Source: Streptomyces violaceusniger Tu 4113 (GTDB lineage: Bacteria > Actinomycetota > Actinomycetes > Streptomycetales > Streptomycetaceae). From it: a DNA stretch of 64,000 nucleotides. Below are positions 1 to 8,132 of this stretch, piece after piece (positions within the stretch are counted from its first letter, which is position 1; every line of letters begins with the position of its first letter). The notes beneath the pieces were generated by a model, which saw only the letters and a program-made list of their open reading frames with translations, was not told the DNA's origin and ran no database searches. The stretch is taken from the NCBI RefSeq assembly GCF_000147815.2, contig NC_015957.1, positions 1,612,001 to 1,676,000 on the forward strand, in the 5' to 3' direction. Both the position numbers and the translations under genes were made by a program.

Positions 1-533
1 CGGCCAACGACCACTGGGGCTGCGGCGCCCGCCTGGGCACATCCGTCCGTACGGTGGGCCTGCCGGTGAACGAGGACGAGTACGAACCGCTGCTCGGCGC
101 CAAGGGCACCTGTGCGGCCGTCCCCACCGCCTCCCGCTCCGCCGTCTCCACCGCCCGCGAGACCGCCCGCGACCGCGCGCCGCGCGAGAGCTGCGTCCTC
201 GGCACGCGGGACGGCTCACCGCTCTACCGCCTTGAGGCGTACTACGGCCCGTACGCGGAGGACGCCCGTTCCCAGTACACCCGGGACTACGACTACGAGA
301 ACGTGACCCCCGCCGAGAAGCCCGCCGGACGGCTCGGCCAGAGCGCCTACTGGGCCGGTGCCACCTGCCCGCGCGGCGCCGACTCCGCCCTCTACCTCAT
401 CCGCGCCGCCGACGCCGACGGCGAAACCCGCCGTCGCCCCGACCTCGCCTACGAACGCGCCGCGCTGGCGGCTTTCGCCGCCGCCTCGGCCGAACACCAC
501 GGCTGCGCGGCGCCGAGCCTGCCCAAGGGCTGA
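1..533 (+). CDS. Unknown protein, 5' end outside window
   Basis: The reading frame is open from the first base to a TGA at 531-533, so the true start lies upstream of the window and at least 176 residues are visible. The visible part is polar, without membrane segments, and has cysteines in WGCGAR, GTCAAV, ESCVLG, ATCPRG and HHGCAA, a spacing that could form disulfides in an exported protein. Aromatic and charged residues are common (YYGPYAEDARSQY). I do not recognise the family. It is followed by a long repeat-rich spacer, and the next gene is on the opposite strand. Codon use is normal high-GC actinomycete coding. Confidence 0.6.
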   Translation, partial: ANDHWGCGARLGTSVRTVGLPVNEDEYEPLLGAKGTCAAVPTASRSAVSTARETARDRAPRESCVLGTRDGSPLYRLEAYYGPYAEDARSQYTRDYDYENVTPAEKPAGRLGQSAYWAGATCPRGADSALYLIRAADADGETRRRPDLAYERAALAAFAAASAEHHGCAAPSLPKG

Positions 534-1215
534 ACCACCGGCCGAACCCGGGATGTCCGGCAGACTGTGCCGCCTGCAGCGGGCTGTTCCCCTCCCCGCG
601 CCTTGCCGTAACTGGGGCTCTGCCCCAGCCCCCGGTGACGGGAACGGGCGGGTGGGCATCTCGTCTCCCCGCCCGGTGCCGGGGCATGGCGGCTGGGCCG
701 CGTGGCGGGGCTCCGCTTCTGGGGTCCTCTCCTGGCCCCTTGCCGTTATTGGGGCTCTGCCCGGCCCCCGGTGGCGGGAACGGGCGGGCGTCTCGCCTTC
801 CCGCCCGTTGCCGGGGCATGGCGGCTGGGCCGCGTGGTGGGGCTCTGCCCCTGGGGTTCCCCTCCCCGCGCCTTGCCGTAACTGGGGCTCTGCCCCAGCC
901 CCCGGTGGCGGGAACGGGCGGGTGGGCATCTCGTCTCCCCGCCCGGTGCCGGGGCATGGCGGCTGGGCCGCGTGGTGGGGCTCCGCTTCTGGGGTCCTCT
1001 CCTGGCCCCTTGCCGTTATTGGGGCTCTGCCCGGCCCCCGGTGGCGGGAATGGGCGGGCGTCTCGCCTTCCCGCCCGTTGCCGGGGCATCGGTACGGCGG
1101 CTCCGCCGCGTGGCGGGCTCCGCCCCCGGGGTCCAGGGGCGGAGCCTCTGGTATCGGGAAGGGGCGGGTAGGGGAAGACAGAACCGCCGGGCACCCCGTA
1201 GCAGCGGCGCCGCCG
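534..1215. repeat. Spacer with 2 x 270 bp tandem repeat
   Basis: A 682-bp convergent spacer without a credible gene. Positions 591-860 are repeated almost exactly at 861-1100, a period of 270 bp with only a few substitutions until the match decays near 1100. Each 270-bp unit is itself two related half-units of about 135 bp. Each half-unit begins with CTTGCCGTWAYTGGGGCTCT and contains G/C palindromes such as GGGGCTCTGCCCC and the block GCCGGGGCATGGCGGCTGGG. The order is therefore A-B-A-B', with a partly diverged last copy. It looks like a REP-type intergenic repeat that may also act as a bidirectional terminator between the flanking convergent genes. Confidence 0.8.
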
Positions 1216-2109
1216 TCATCCCTTGACGGCGCCGCCCAGGGCGAAGCCGCCGCCCAGGCGGCGGGAGATCAGGATGTAGAGCAGCAGCACAGGCGTCGAG
1301 TAGAGGATCGAGAAGGCGGCCAACTGGCCGTAGACGACCTGGCCGTAGTTGCCGAAGAAGGTGAAGATCGAGACGGACGCGGGGAGCTGTTCGGGGGAGA
1401 GCAGCAGCATGAAGGGGACGAAGAAGTTGCCCCACATCATGATGAAGCTGTAGATCATCACCACCGTGATGCCCGGGCCCATCAGCGGCAGGATGACCCG
1501 GGTCAGGCTCTGCAGCCAGGAGGCGCCGTCGGTCCAGGCGGCCTCTTCCAGGATCACCGGCACGCCGTCCATGAAGTTCTTCATCAGCCAGATGGCGAAG
1601 GGGAGTTGGGAGGCGGCGAGGAAGAGCGCCGTGCCGGACATGGTGTCGATGAGGTCCACCTGAACGAAGAGTCCGTAGACCGGAACCATGATCGCGGTGA
1701 TCGGCAGACAGGTGGTGAAGAGCACCGTCAGCAGATACGGGCGTACGACGCGGGAGCGGAAGCGGGAGAGGGGATAGGCGGCCAGCGCGGCGCAGGCGAC
1801 GGTCAGGATGGTGGCGCCGCCGCACAGGAGCAGGCTGTTGAGCATCGGCGTGAAGGTGATCTCGTCCGTCCACACCGCCGAGAAGTTGTCCAGTGTGGGC
1901 GAGCCGGGCGCCGAGACCCGCAGGGTGGCGTCGCTGTCGATGGAGGCCAGGACCAGCCAGGCGAGCGGGAGCAGAAACGCGGCCGCGATGAGCAGCAGCG
2001 CGGCGTCGGCGGCCAGTCGACGGCGTCGGCTCGGGGACCAGCGGGGGCGCGGGCGGGATGCGGCGGAGCCGGACCATGGGCGGGCGGGGCGGGCGGAGAG
2101 CGTGGACAA
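1216..2109 (-). CDS. Sugar ABC transporter permease, MalG type, orphan
   Basis: A 297-residue integral membrane protein with the pattern of carbohydrate ABC permeases (MalG/CUT1): a basic cytoplasmic N-terminus, six predicted membrane segments starting near residue 35, and the EAA loop (EEAAWTDGASWLQSLTRVI, then LPLMGPG) that docks on the ATPase. The start is a TTG with a perfect AGGAGG at 2117-2122, seven bases upstream. No other start is as well supported. MalG genes normally follow malF directly. Here the matching malF and binding protein lie 15 kb away on the same strand. The bases around its Shine-Dalgarno (GCGCGAGGAGGTC) match the last codons of that malF, so this gene probably once sat directly downstream. 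No ATPase gene is visible; Streptomyces often shares MsiK. Confidence 0.85.
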   Translation of the reverse strand: MSTLSARPARPWSGSAASRPRPRWSPSRRRRLAADAALLLIAAAFLLPLAWLVLASIDSDATLRVSAPGSPTLDNFSAVWTDEITFTPMLNSLLLCGGATILTVACAALAAYPLSRFRSRVVRPYLLTVLFTTCLPITAIMVPVYGLFVQVDLIDTMSGTALFLAASQLPFAIWLMKNFMDGVPVILEEAAWTDGASWLQSLTRVILPLMGPGITVVMIYSFIMMWGNFFVPFMLLLSPEQLPASVSIFTFFGNYGQVVYGQLAAFSILYSTPVLLLYILISRRLGGGFALGGAVKG

Positions 2110-2251
2110 CCTCGGACCTCCTCGCGCGCTTGCGAGCGCAGTCGATCAGCGTGTCGTCCATGAAACCTGTTGCCACTCGCGTTGGGGAAGACGCGTGCGC
2201 GGTTCGCTCTCCTTGCGGTGTCGCCCTACGGCGTGGGCTTACCGTGTCGCC

Positions 2252-3529
2252 TTACGGCGTCGGCGGGGCGATGTCCACCGGCTGGTCGTTCCGCAACTGG
2301 TCGAAGAGGCGCCTCGCCTGCGTCACGTTCCACTGCACGGCGCTGCCCTTGGAGGTCCGGAGGTTGGGGTTGGCCACCGGGACGTTGAGCTGCCTGCCGT
2401 TGCCCGAGGTGACGCCCTTCATCGCCTCGAACAGGGACATCAGGTTCCGCAGGCCCATGTCCTTGTCGACGATGAGCGTGTCCAGGCCCGCGCGTACGGT
2501 CGGGAAGGCCGCGAACGGGTTGGCCAGGACGCCCGGTGTGGCGGCCTTGTCGGCGAGGGCGGCCAGGAACTTCTGCTGGTTCTGGGTGCGGCCCAGGTCG
2601 CCCTTGGCCTCCTGCTTGCGCTGGCGGACGAAGGCGAGCGCCTTCGCGCCGTCGAGGGTGTGGCAGCCCTTTTGCAGGTCCAGTCCGGACTTGGGGTCCT
2701 TGATGTCGCGGTCCACGCACATCCGTACGCCGCCGACCGCGTCCACGACGTCCACGAAGCCGGAGAAGCCGATCTCCGCGTAGTGGTCGATGCGCAGCCC
2801 CGTGTTGCGCTCGATGGTCGAGACGAGGAGGTCGGGGCCGCCCATCGAGTACGCGGCGTTCAGCTTGTTCTGGGACGGGGCGAAGGTCTTGCCGGTGTCG
2901 GGGCGGAGGAACCCCGGGATGGTCACCCAGGAGTCGCGCGGCAGGCTCATCATCGTGGTGCCGTTGGACCCGGTGTGCAGCACCATCATCGAGTCGGTGC
3001 GGCGGCCCTCGGCCGAGCCGGTGCGCAGGTTCTTCCTGGCCTGCTCGGAGAGGCCCTCCCGGCTGTCGGAGCCCACGATGAGGTAGTTGGTGCCCTTGCC
3101 GGGCGGTGGGCGGTCCGGTGATTTGCCGAGGTCGACCTCGCGGTTGAGCTGGGTGTCGGCCCAGACGTAGGCGCTGCCGGAGGCGAGGAGCAGCGCGGAG
3201 ACGGTCACGATGGCCAGCCGGATGATCCGGCGGCGCCGGCTGAGGGGCTCCTTGGGGGCGCGGCGCCGGACGGTGGGGGTGGGGTCCGGTTCGGGTGTGG
3301 GGGTGAGGGTGGGGGTGGGGGTGAGTGTGGGGGTGGCCAGGGTCTCCTCGCCCCTGCGGTACGGGGCGGGTTTCGTCGGGACGCCTGGCGTTCCCTGCGC
3401 GGGCATGCCCTGGGTCCCCTGCATGGGGGTCCCCTGCACGGGGATGCTCTGCGTCTCCGCCGTGGAGATGTCCCAGGCCCGCCCCGACGGCCGGTTCGCG
3501 GCGGCCCACCCGTCCAACCGATCGCTCAT
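2252..3529 (-). CDS. LytR-CpsA-Psr (LCP) family glycopolymer ligase
   Basis: LCP proteins transfer undecaprenyl-linked glycopolymers onto peptidoglycan outside the membrane. The ATG at 3527-3529 is chosen because AAGGAG sits at 3535-3540. The 425-residue product has a long low-complexity cytoplasmic N-terminus with QGTP and TPTLTPTP repeats, one membrane segment at about 102-123, then the LCP domain. Conserved pyrophosphate and metal-binding motifs are present: GSDSREG near 153, RTDSMMV near 177, LPRDSWV near 196, and FVRQRK further on. The stop is TAA. An IS element begins about ten bases upstream of the ribosome binding site, so the native promoter has been displaced and expression may depend on the element. 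Confidence 0.9.
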   Translation of the reverse strand: MSDRLDGWAAANRPSGRAWDISTAETQSIPVQGTPMQGTQGMPAQGTPGVPTKPAPYRRGEETLATPTLTPTPTLTPTPEPDPTPTVRRRAPKEPLSRRRRIIRLAIVTVSALLLASGSAYVWADTQLNREVDLGKSPDRPPPGKGTNYLIVGSDSREGLSEQARKNLRTGSAEGRRTDSMMVLHTGSNGTTMMSLPRDSWVTIPGFLRPDTGKTFAPSQNKLNAAYSMGGPDLLVSTIERNTGLRIDHYAEIGFSGFVDVVDAVGGVRMCVDRDIKDPKSGLDLQKGCHTLDGAKALAFVRQRKQEAKGDLGRTQNQQKFLAALADKAATPGVLANPFAAFPTVRAGLDTLIVDKDMGLRNLMSLFEAMKGVTSGNGRQLNVPVANPNLRTSKGSAVQWNVTQARRLFDQLRNDQPVDIAPPTP

Positions 3530-3540
3530 CGGGACTCCTT

Positions 3541-4913
3541 CGTGGATACCCCCGGCTTCAGCCGGGGGAGGAAACGAAGCTCCTGCGGAGCAGGGCAGGG
3601 AAGGGCGAATCGCCGCCAGGGCGATTCGGTGTCTGCGGTCACCGGCCGACACCTGCCCCTCACACGGGAGCTGATAGAGTGTGAGGCATGGCGCAGCAGG
3701 TCAAGCGGGCGTTCAAGTACCGCTTTTACCCCACGGACGAGCAGGCAGCCGAGCTGTCCCGCACGTTCGGCTGCGTCCGCCTCGTGTACAACAAGGCGCT
3801 GGAGGAGCGCACGCGGGCCTGGTACGGCGAGCAGCGCCGCATCTCCTACGTGCAGTCCTCCGCCGCGCTGACGGAGTGGAAGAAGAACGAGGAACTGGCC
3901 TTCCTGGCGGAGGTGTCCTCGGTCCCGCTCCAGCAGGCGCTGCGCCATCTCCAGACGGCGTTCGGGAACTTCTTCGCCAGGCGGGCCAAGTACCCGCGCT
4001 ACAAGTCGCGGAAGACGTCCCGGGCGTCGGCCGAGTACACCCGCAGTGCCTTCACGTGGCGCGAGGGGCGCCTGACGCTGGCGAAGACGGCCGGGCCGCT
4101 GGACATCCGCTGGTCCCGTCCCCTCCCGGAGGGTGCCGAGCCCACGACTGCGACGGTGTCCCGCGACGCCGCCGGGCGCTGGTTCGTCTCCCTGCTCGTC
4201 GAGGACACCATCACCCCGGCCCCCGCCACCAGTGCGGCGGTGGGTATCGACGCCGGGGTCACCTCCCTGGTGACCCTGTCCACCGGGGAGAAGATCGCCA
4301 ACCCCCGGCATGAGCGCCGCGACCGTAAGCGGCTCGGGAAGGCGCAGCGGGAGCTGTCCCGTAAGGCGAAGGGCTCGGCGAACCGGGAGAAGGCACGCCG
4401 GAAGGTCGCCCGTGTGCACGCGCGGATCGCTGACCGGCGCCGGGACTTCCTGCACAAGCTGACCACTCGTCTCGTCCGTGAGAACCAAACGGTCGTGATC
4501 GAGGACCTCACCGTCCGTAACCTGCTGAAGAACGGCAAGCTTGCGCGCGCCATCTCGGATGCGGCGTGGACGGATCTGCGCATGATGCTGGAGTACAAGT
4601 GCGCCTGGTACGGGCGTGAACTCGTGACGGTCGACCGCTGGTTCCCCAGCTCGAAGCTGTGCGGGGCCTGCGGCACGGTCCGCGGGAAGCTGCCGCTGAA
4701 CGTCCGTGAGTGGACGTGTGAGTGCGGCGCTGTGCATGACCGCGACGTGAACGCGGCACGCAACATCCTGGCCGCCGGGCTGGCGGCCTCTGCCTGTGGA
4801 GACGGTGTAAGACCTCAACGGGAGTCCTCCCGGACGGGGCGGTCGTCGGTGAAGCAGGAACCCCAGCGGGCGACCGCTGGAATCCCCCGCCCTTAAGCGG
4901 GGGAGGAAGTCAA
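3541..4913 (+). mobile_element. TnpB-only IS200/IS605-family element (IS1341 type)
   Basis: A single tnpB gene is bracketed by subterminal hairpins as in IS605-family ends. The left end has CCCCCGGC-TTCA-GCCGGGGG at 3549-3568. The right end has CCAGCGG-GCGA-CCGCTGG at 4863-4880 and CCCCCGC-CCTTAA-GCGGGGG at 4884-4903, followed by GGAAGTCAA. No Y1 transposase (tnpA) is present, so mobility would need one supplied elsewhere. Exact ends are inferred, because these elements make no target duplication. The element lies directly upstream of the LCP gene's ribosome binding site and transcribes away from it. Confidence 0.75.
3688..4896 (+). CDS. tnpB: TnpB, RNA-guided nuclease of IS605-type element
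   Basis: TnpB proteins are omega-RNA-guided DNA nucleases ancestral to Cas12. The 402-residue product starts at an ATG in an actively used context (GTGAGGCATGGCGC). The N-terminal OrfB/helix-turn-helix region (FKYRFYPTDEQ) is followed by a split RuvC domain. The RuvC aspartate is in GIDAGV (about residue 188), the glutamate in VIEDLTV (about 272) and the last aspartate in HDRDVNAARNI (351 or 353). Between the last two is an intact four-cysteine zinc ribbon (LCGACG, then CECG). All catalytic residues are present, so the nuclease is likely active. The stop codon lies inside the loop of the right-end hairpin, consistent with an omega RNA overlapping the 3' end of the gene. Confidence 0.93.
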   Translation: MAQQVKRAFKYRFYPTDEQAAELSRTFGCVRLVYNKALEERTRAWYGEQRRISYVQSSAALTEWKKNEELAFLAEVSSVPLQQALRHLQTAFGNFFARRAKYPRYKSRKTSRASAEYTRSAFTWREGRLTLAKTAGPLDIRWSRPLPEGAEPTTATVSRDAAGRWFVSLLVEDTITPAPATSAAVGIDAGVTSLVTLSTGEKIANPRHERRDRKRLGKAQRELSRKAKGSANREKARRKVARVHARIADRRRDFLHKLTTRLVRENQTVVIEDLTVRNLLKNGKLARAISDAAWTDLRMMLEYKCAWYGRELVTVDRWFPSSKLCGACGTVRGKLPLNVREWTCECGAVHDRDVNAARNILAAGLAASACGDGVRPQRESSRTGRSSVKQEPQRATAGIPRP

Positions 4914-4930
4914 GGGCGCAGTCTGCCCAG
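4790..4930 (+). ncRNA. Candidate omega RNA (reRNA) of the TnpB element
   Basis: In characterised IS605-family elements the guide RNA comes from the right end, overlaps the 3' part of tnpB, and takes its guide from the flank just past the element. Here two consecutive stem-loops (4863-4880 and 4884-4903) end at GGAAGTCAA (to 4913). The bases that would act as the guide are GGGCGCAGTCTGCCCA (4914-4929). The 5' limit is arbitrary because it cannot be read from sequence alone. Confidence 0.45.
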
Positions 4931-5040
4931 CGGCCGGAGGGGCCGCCGTCGCTTCATAGAGCTATGACAACTTCGGTGCGGCGTTGAACGCGGGGGTGGT
5001 CCCCATCCGTCAGGCCGTCGATGCCGTCACGTCGATGCCG

Positions 5041-7173
5041 TCACTTAGAGGTCAAGCTCCGGTACGCGGGTGCCTCGCCCAGCGCCTGGGCGGCCGTCCC
5101 CGAGCGCTGGATGCGGTGCCATCGCAGCCGCGTCCCGAGCAGGAGGGCGACCACGGACTGGATGACCACCAGATACATGAGCTGCCGGTAGACGAAGAGC
5201 TGGAACGGCAGGGACCACAGTGCCCGCATCCGCTCGCCGTCCAGCCGCAGCGCGTATCCGGCGCAGACCATCTGGATCGCGAGATAGCCGAGCCACACCC
5301 CGGCCGCCTCCCCCGGGTCGAGGAAGAGCGCCCCGTACAGGGCGAACAGGTCGATCACGGGCGCCAGCAGCGGCAGCAGCACCTGGAAGAGCGTGAGATA
5401 GCTGAGCCCCCGGCGGCCGAACCGTCCCACCGAGCCCAGGGAGACCACCGCGCGGCGGTGCTTCCACATGGCCTGGAGGGTGCCGTACCCCCAGCGGTAG
5501 CGCTGGCGCCACAACTGGCGCAGGGAGGTGGGTACCTCGGTCCAGGCGACGGCGGTCTCCTCGTAGACGACCCGCCAGCCCGCCCGCCACAGCGCCATGG
5601 TCAGGTCGGTGTCCTCGGCGAGGGTGTCCTCGCTGACTCCGCCGACGCCCATGAGCGCGTCCCGCCGGAAGGCCCCGATGGCGCCGGGCACGGTCGGCAT
5701 GCACTCCAGCACCTCGAACATCCGCCGGTCGAGGTTGAAGCCGAAGACGTACTCCAGGTGCTGCCACCGGCCCAGCAGGCTGCGCCGGTTGCCGACCTTG
5801 GTGTTGCCGCTCACCGCGCCGACGGCCGGGTGGGCGAGGGGCTGGATGAGCTGGTGGATGGCGTCCGGTTCGAAGACGGTGTCGGCGTCGACCATCACGA
5901 CGATGTCGTGCCGGGTGTGGGCCAGCCCGGTGTTGAGGGCGGCGGCCTTGCCCGCGTTGGGCTGGCGGACCACCAGTACCCGGGGGTCGTCGACGCTCAC
6001 GGCGATATCGGCCGTACGGTCCGTCGACCCGTCGTCGATCACGACGAGTTGAAGGCGCTGATGGGTGGAGGCGAGCAGCGACCGGATGGTGGCCTCGATG
6101 CCCGCCTCCTCGTTGTACGCGGGGATGAGCACCGTCACCGGCTCGTTCACCTCGCGCGGCCAGGGCGCGCCGGGCCGGAAGCGGGTGAGCCGCCGGACAT
6201 GGGTACGGGCGAACAGCACGAGCATCAGCAGCCGCAGCACCCCCAGCGCCCCCGCGATCCCCAGCACCCAGGTCATGGTGGACACGAAGCCGCGGCCGAT
6301 GGCCGCGACCCAGATCAGCGCCTTGCCCTCCCAGCGCTCCAGGTTGGAGACCGGCACGTCGACCGGGGGTACGCCGAGCCCGCCGGTCACGGTGGTGAAC
6401 TTCTTCGCCCGCGGGTCCTTCAGCAGCTTCTCGGTCTCCTGATACGCGGTGTCCGTCTGGCTGAACTGCCGGACCACGCCCTGCGCGGGCTTCTTGGCCG
6501 ACCGGTCGGCGGCCACCAGCGCGTACCCCTCCTCGGCGACCCGCCGCGCCGCCTGCCACTCGTCGCCGCACAGCGTGTCCACATCGGTGGTCAGCGGCAG
6601 CCGCAGCAGCCTCGGCTGGACCCCCACGGAGCCCGCCAGCGCCGACTCGGTGAGGGACAGCTCCATCCGGGAGCGGCTGGGGGAGGCGGTGCCCATGTCG
6701 GCGCCGGTGTAGGTGTTCGACCCGATCTCATGCCCCTCGGCGCGGATCCGGCGTACGAGGTCGGGGTACTGCGCCGCCTTGGCGCCGGAGACGAAGAACG
6801 TGGCCCGCGCGTCGTACCGGCGCAGCAGGTCCAGCAGGCGCGGGGTCTGGACGGGGTCGGGCCCGCCGTCGTAGGTGAGCGCGACCGTTCCGGCGGGCAT
6901 GCCCACGGTCCGCACCTGATCGCCGTTGATCTGCACCACCGGCCCCCCGTCGGCCAGGGCCCGGGGCACCGGGCTGGTGCAGGGCCGCCGCGCCTTCGCC
7001 GCGTCGACCTCATGGGTGGTCCAGCCCTGGAACATCAGCAGGCCGAACATGACGGGAAGGACGAGGAGCAGAAGCAGCCAGTGCGCGCGCGGGTCACGGG
7101 ACCGCTTGTGCCGGCCCCCTCGGGACAAGTGGCTGGTTTCCTGGCGTTTTTTCGACCGGTTGCCCTCAAACAT
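5041..7173 (-). CDS. Membrane family 2 glycosyltransferase fused to degenerate NodB deacetylase domain
   Basis: About 710 residues from the ATG at 7171-7173; there is no clear Shine-Dalgarno, and an upstream in-frame ATG exists near 7270. Order: basic tail, membrane segment 32-49, extracytoplasmic NodB-like deacetylase fold (about 95-265), membrane segment near 286-320, GT2 domain from about 345, then C-terminal membrane helices. The GT2 part is intact: IPAYNEE, DDGSTD, DAD (429-431), AED (519-521), QRYRW (557-561), as in IcaA/PgaC poly-GlcNAc synthases. The deacetylase part has lost its metal site: TFDDGP is TYDGGP (100-105), and both histidines of the NHTxxH motif are N153 and G157. The late catalytic motifs are also missing. 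It probably makes or exports a polysaccharide but cannot deacetylate it. Confidence 0.87.
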   Translation of the reverse strand: MFEGNRSKKRQETSHLSRGGRHKRSRDPRAHWLLLLLVLPVMFGLLMFQGWTTHEVDAAKARRPCTSPVPRALADGGPVVQINGDQVRTVGMPAGTVALTYDGGPDPVQTPRLLDLLRRYDARATFFVSGAKAAQYPDLVRRIRAEGHEIGSNTYTGADMGTASPSRSRMELSLTESALAGSVGVQPRLLRLPLTTDVDTLCGDEWQAARRVAEEGYALVAADRSAKKPAQGVVRQFSQTDTAYQETEKLLKDPRAKKFTTVTGGLGVPPVDVPVSNLERWEGKALIWVAAIGRGFVSTMTWVLGIAGALGVLRLLMLVLFARTHVRRLTRFRPGAPWPREVNEPVTVLIPAYNEEAGIEATIRSLLASTHQRLQLVVIDDGSTDRTADIAVSVDDPRVLVVRQPNAGKAAALNTGLAHTRHDIVVMVDADTVFEPDAIHQLIQPLAHPAVGAVSGNTKVGNRRSLLGRWQHLEYVFGFNLDRRMFEVLECMPTVPGAIGAFRRDALMGVGGVSEDTLAEDTDLTMALWRAGWRVVYEETAVAWTEVPTSLRQLWRQRYRWGYGTLQAMWKHRRAVVSLGSVGRFGRRGLSYLTLFQVLLPLLAPVIDLFALYGALFLDPGEAAGVWLGYLAIQMVCAGYALRLDGERMRALWSLPFQLFVYRQLMYLVVIQSVVALLLGTRLRWHRIQRSGTAAQALGEAPAYRSLTSK

Positions 7174-7316
7174 GGTTGGTCGCACGGTAGTTGCGGGGCC
7201 CGGAGCGGGTCCGGCGATGCAGCGCGAATGGATAAGAATTCCGGGGTCGCCCCCGCCGCGCCGCCGCATCACGTAGTGCGCACGCGGAAGCGGCCGCCTC
7301 CGCGAGGTGGCTCTGC

Positions 7317-8114
7317 TTGACTGACGCCATGACCTCTGCCGATGCGTCCATCTTCGAGACCACCAGGCCCGCGTCCGCCGACTACCTCATCCGGTTCGCC
7401 GCGAGCGACGCCGGGCGCGGCTACAAAGAGCGGATGCTGGACGCGCTCGATCTCCGGGCCGGGCTGACCGTTCTGGACGCGGGCTGCGGCCCCGGCGCCG
7501 ATCTTCCCGCCCTCGCGGAGGCGGTCGCCCCCGGCGGTACGGTCATCGGGGTCGACCGCGACCAGGAGATGCTGGACGCGGCGGCGGCGCGCACCGCCGC
7601 GCATCCGTGCGTCGAGCTGAGGCCGGGCGATATCCACGCCCTTCCCCTGGACGACGCCGCGGTGGACCGCGCCCGCACCGACCGGGTGCTGCAGTGGGTG
7701 GACGACCCGGCGCGGGCCCTCGCCGAGTTCCGCCGGGTCCTGCGGCCTGGCGGGCGGCTGGTGATGGGCGAGCCCGACTGGGACACCCTCGCCGTCGACC
7801 ACCCCCACCCGTCGCTCTCCCGCGCCTACACCCGCCATATCACCGAGCAGGTGATCCGCAACGCCGCCATCGGCCGCCAGCTCGCCCGACTCGCCACCGA
7901 CGCCGGGTTCCGCGTGCCGGAGGTCATTCCGGTCACCCAGGTCTTCCGCGATGTCCGCGCGGCGGACCGGGTCTTCGGATTCGAGCGCACCACCCGCCGT
8001 GCCATCGAGGCCGGTTACCTCAGCGAGTACCAGGCGGCCGTCTGGCTGCACCACCTCGCCCACCGCCCGTTCTTCGCCTCGGCGACGCTGTACGTGGTGG
8101 TGGCGGAGGCGTAG
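7317..8114 (+). CDS. Class I SAM-dependent methyltransferase
   Basis: A 265-residue Rossmann-fold methyltransferase of the UbiE/Methyltransf_11 type. The SAM-binding motif I is VLDAGCGPGAD at about residues 50-60, the acidic end of strand 2 is GVDRDQEML, and the post-I region reads LRPGDIHALPL. The TTG at 7317 is preferred over the ATG at 7329 because GAGGTGG lies about eight bases before the TTG. The substrate cannot be read from sequence; small hydrophobic natural products or quinones are typical. It runs toward the monooxygenase gene, convergent with an 18-bp gap, so the two are neighbours but not an operon. Confidence 0.85.
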   Translation: MTDAMTSADASIFETTRPASADYLIRFAASDAGRGYKERMLDALDLRAGLTVLDAGCGPGADLPALAEAVAPGGTVIGVDRDQEMLDAAAARTAAHPCVELRPGDIHALPLDDAAVDRARTDRVLQWVDDPARALAEFRRVLRPGGRLVMGEPDWDTLAVDHPHPSLSRAYTRHITEQVIRNAAIGRQLARLATDAGFRVPEVIPVTQVFRDVRAADRVFGFERTTRRAIEAGYLSEYQAAVWLHHLAHRPFFASATLYVVVAEA

Positions 8115-8132
8115 GCCGGTCGTGCCGCGGCC

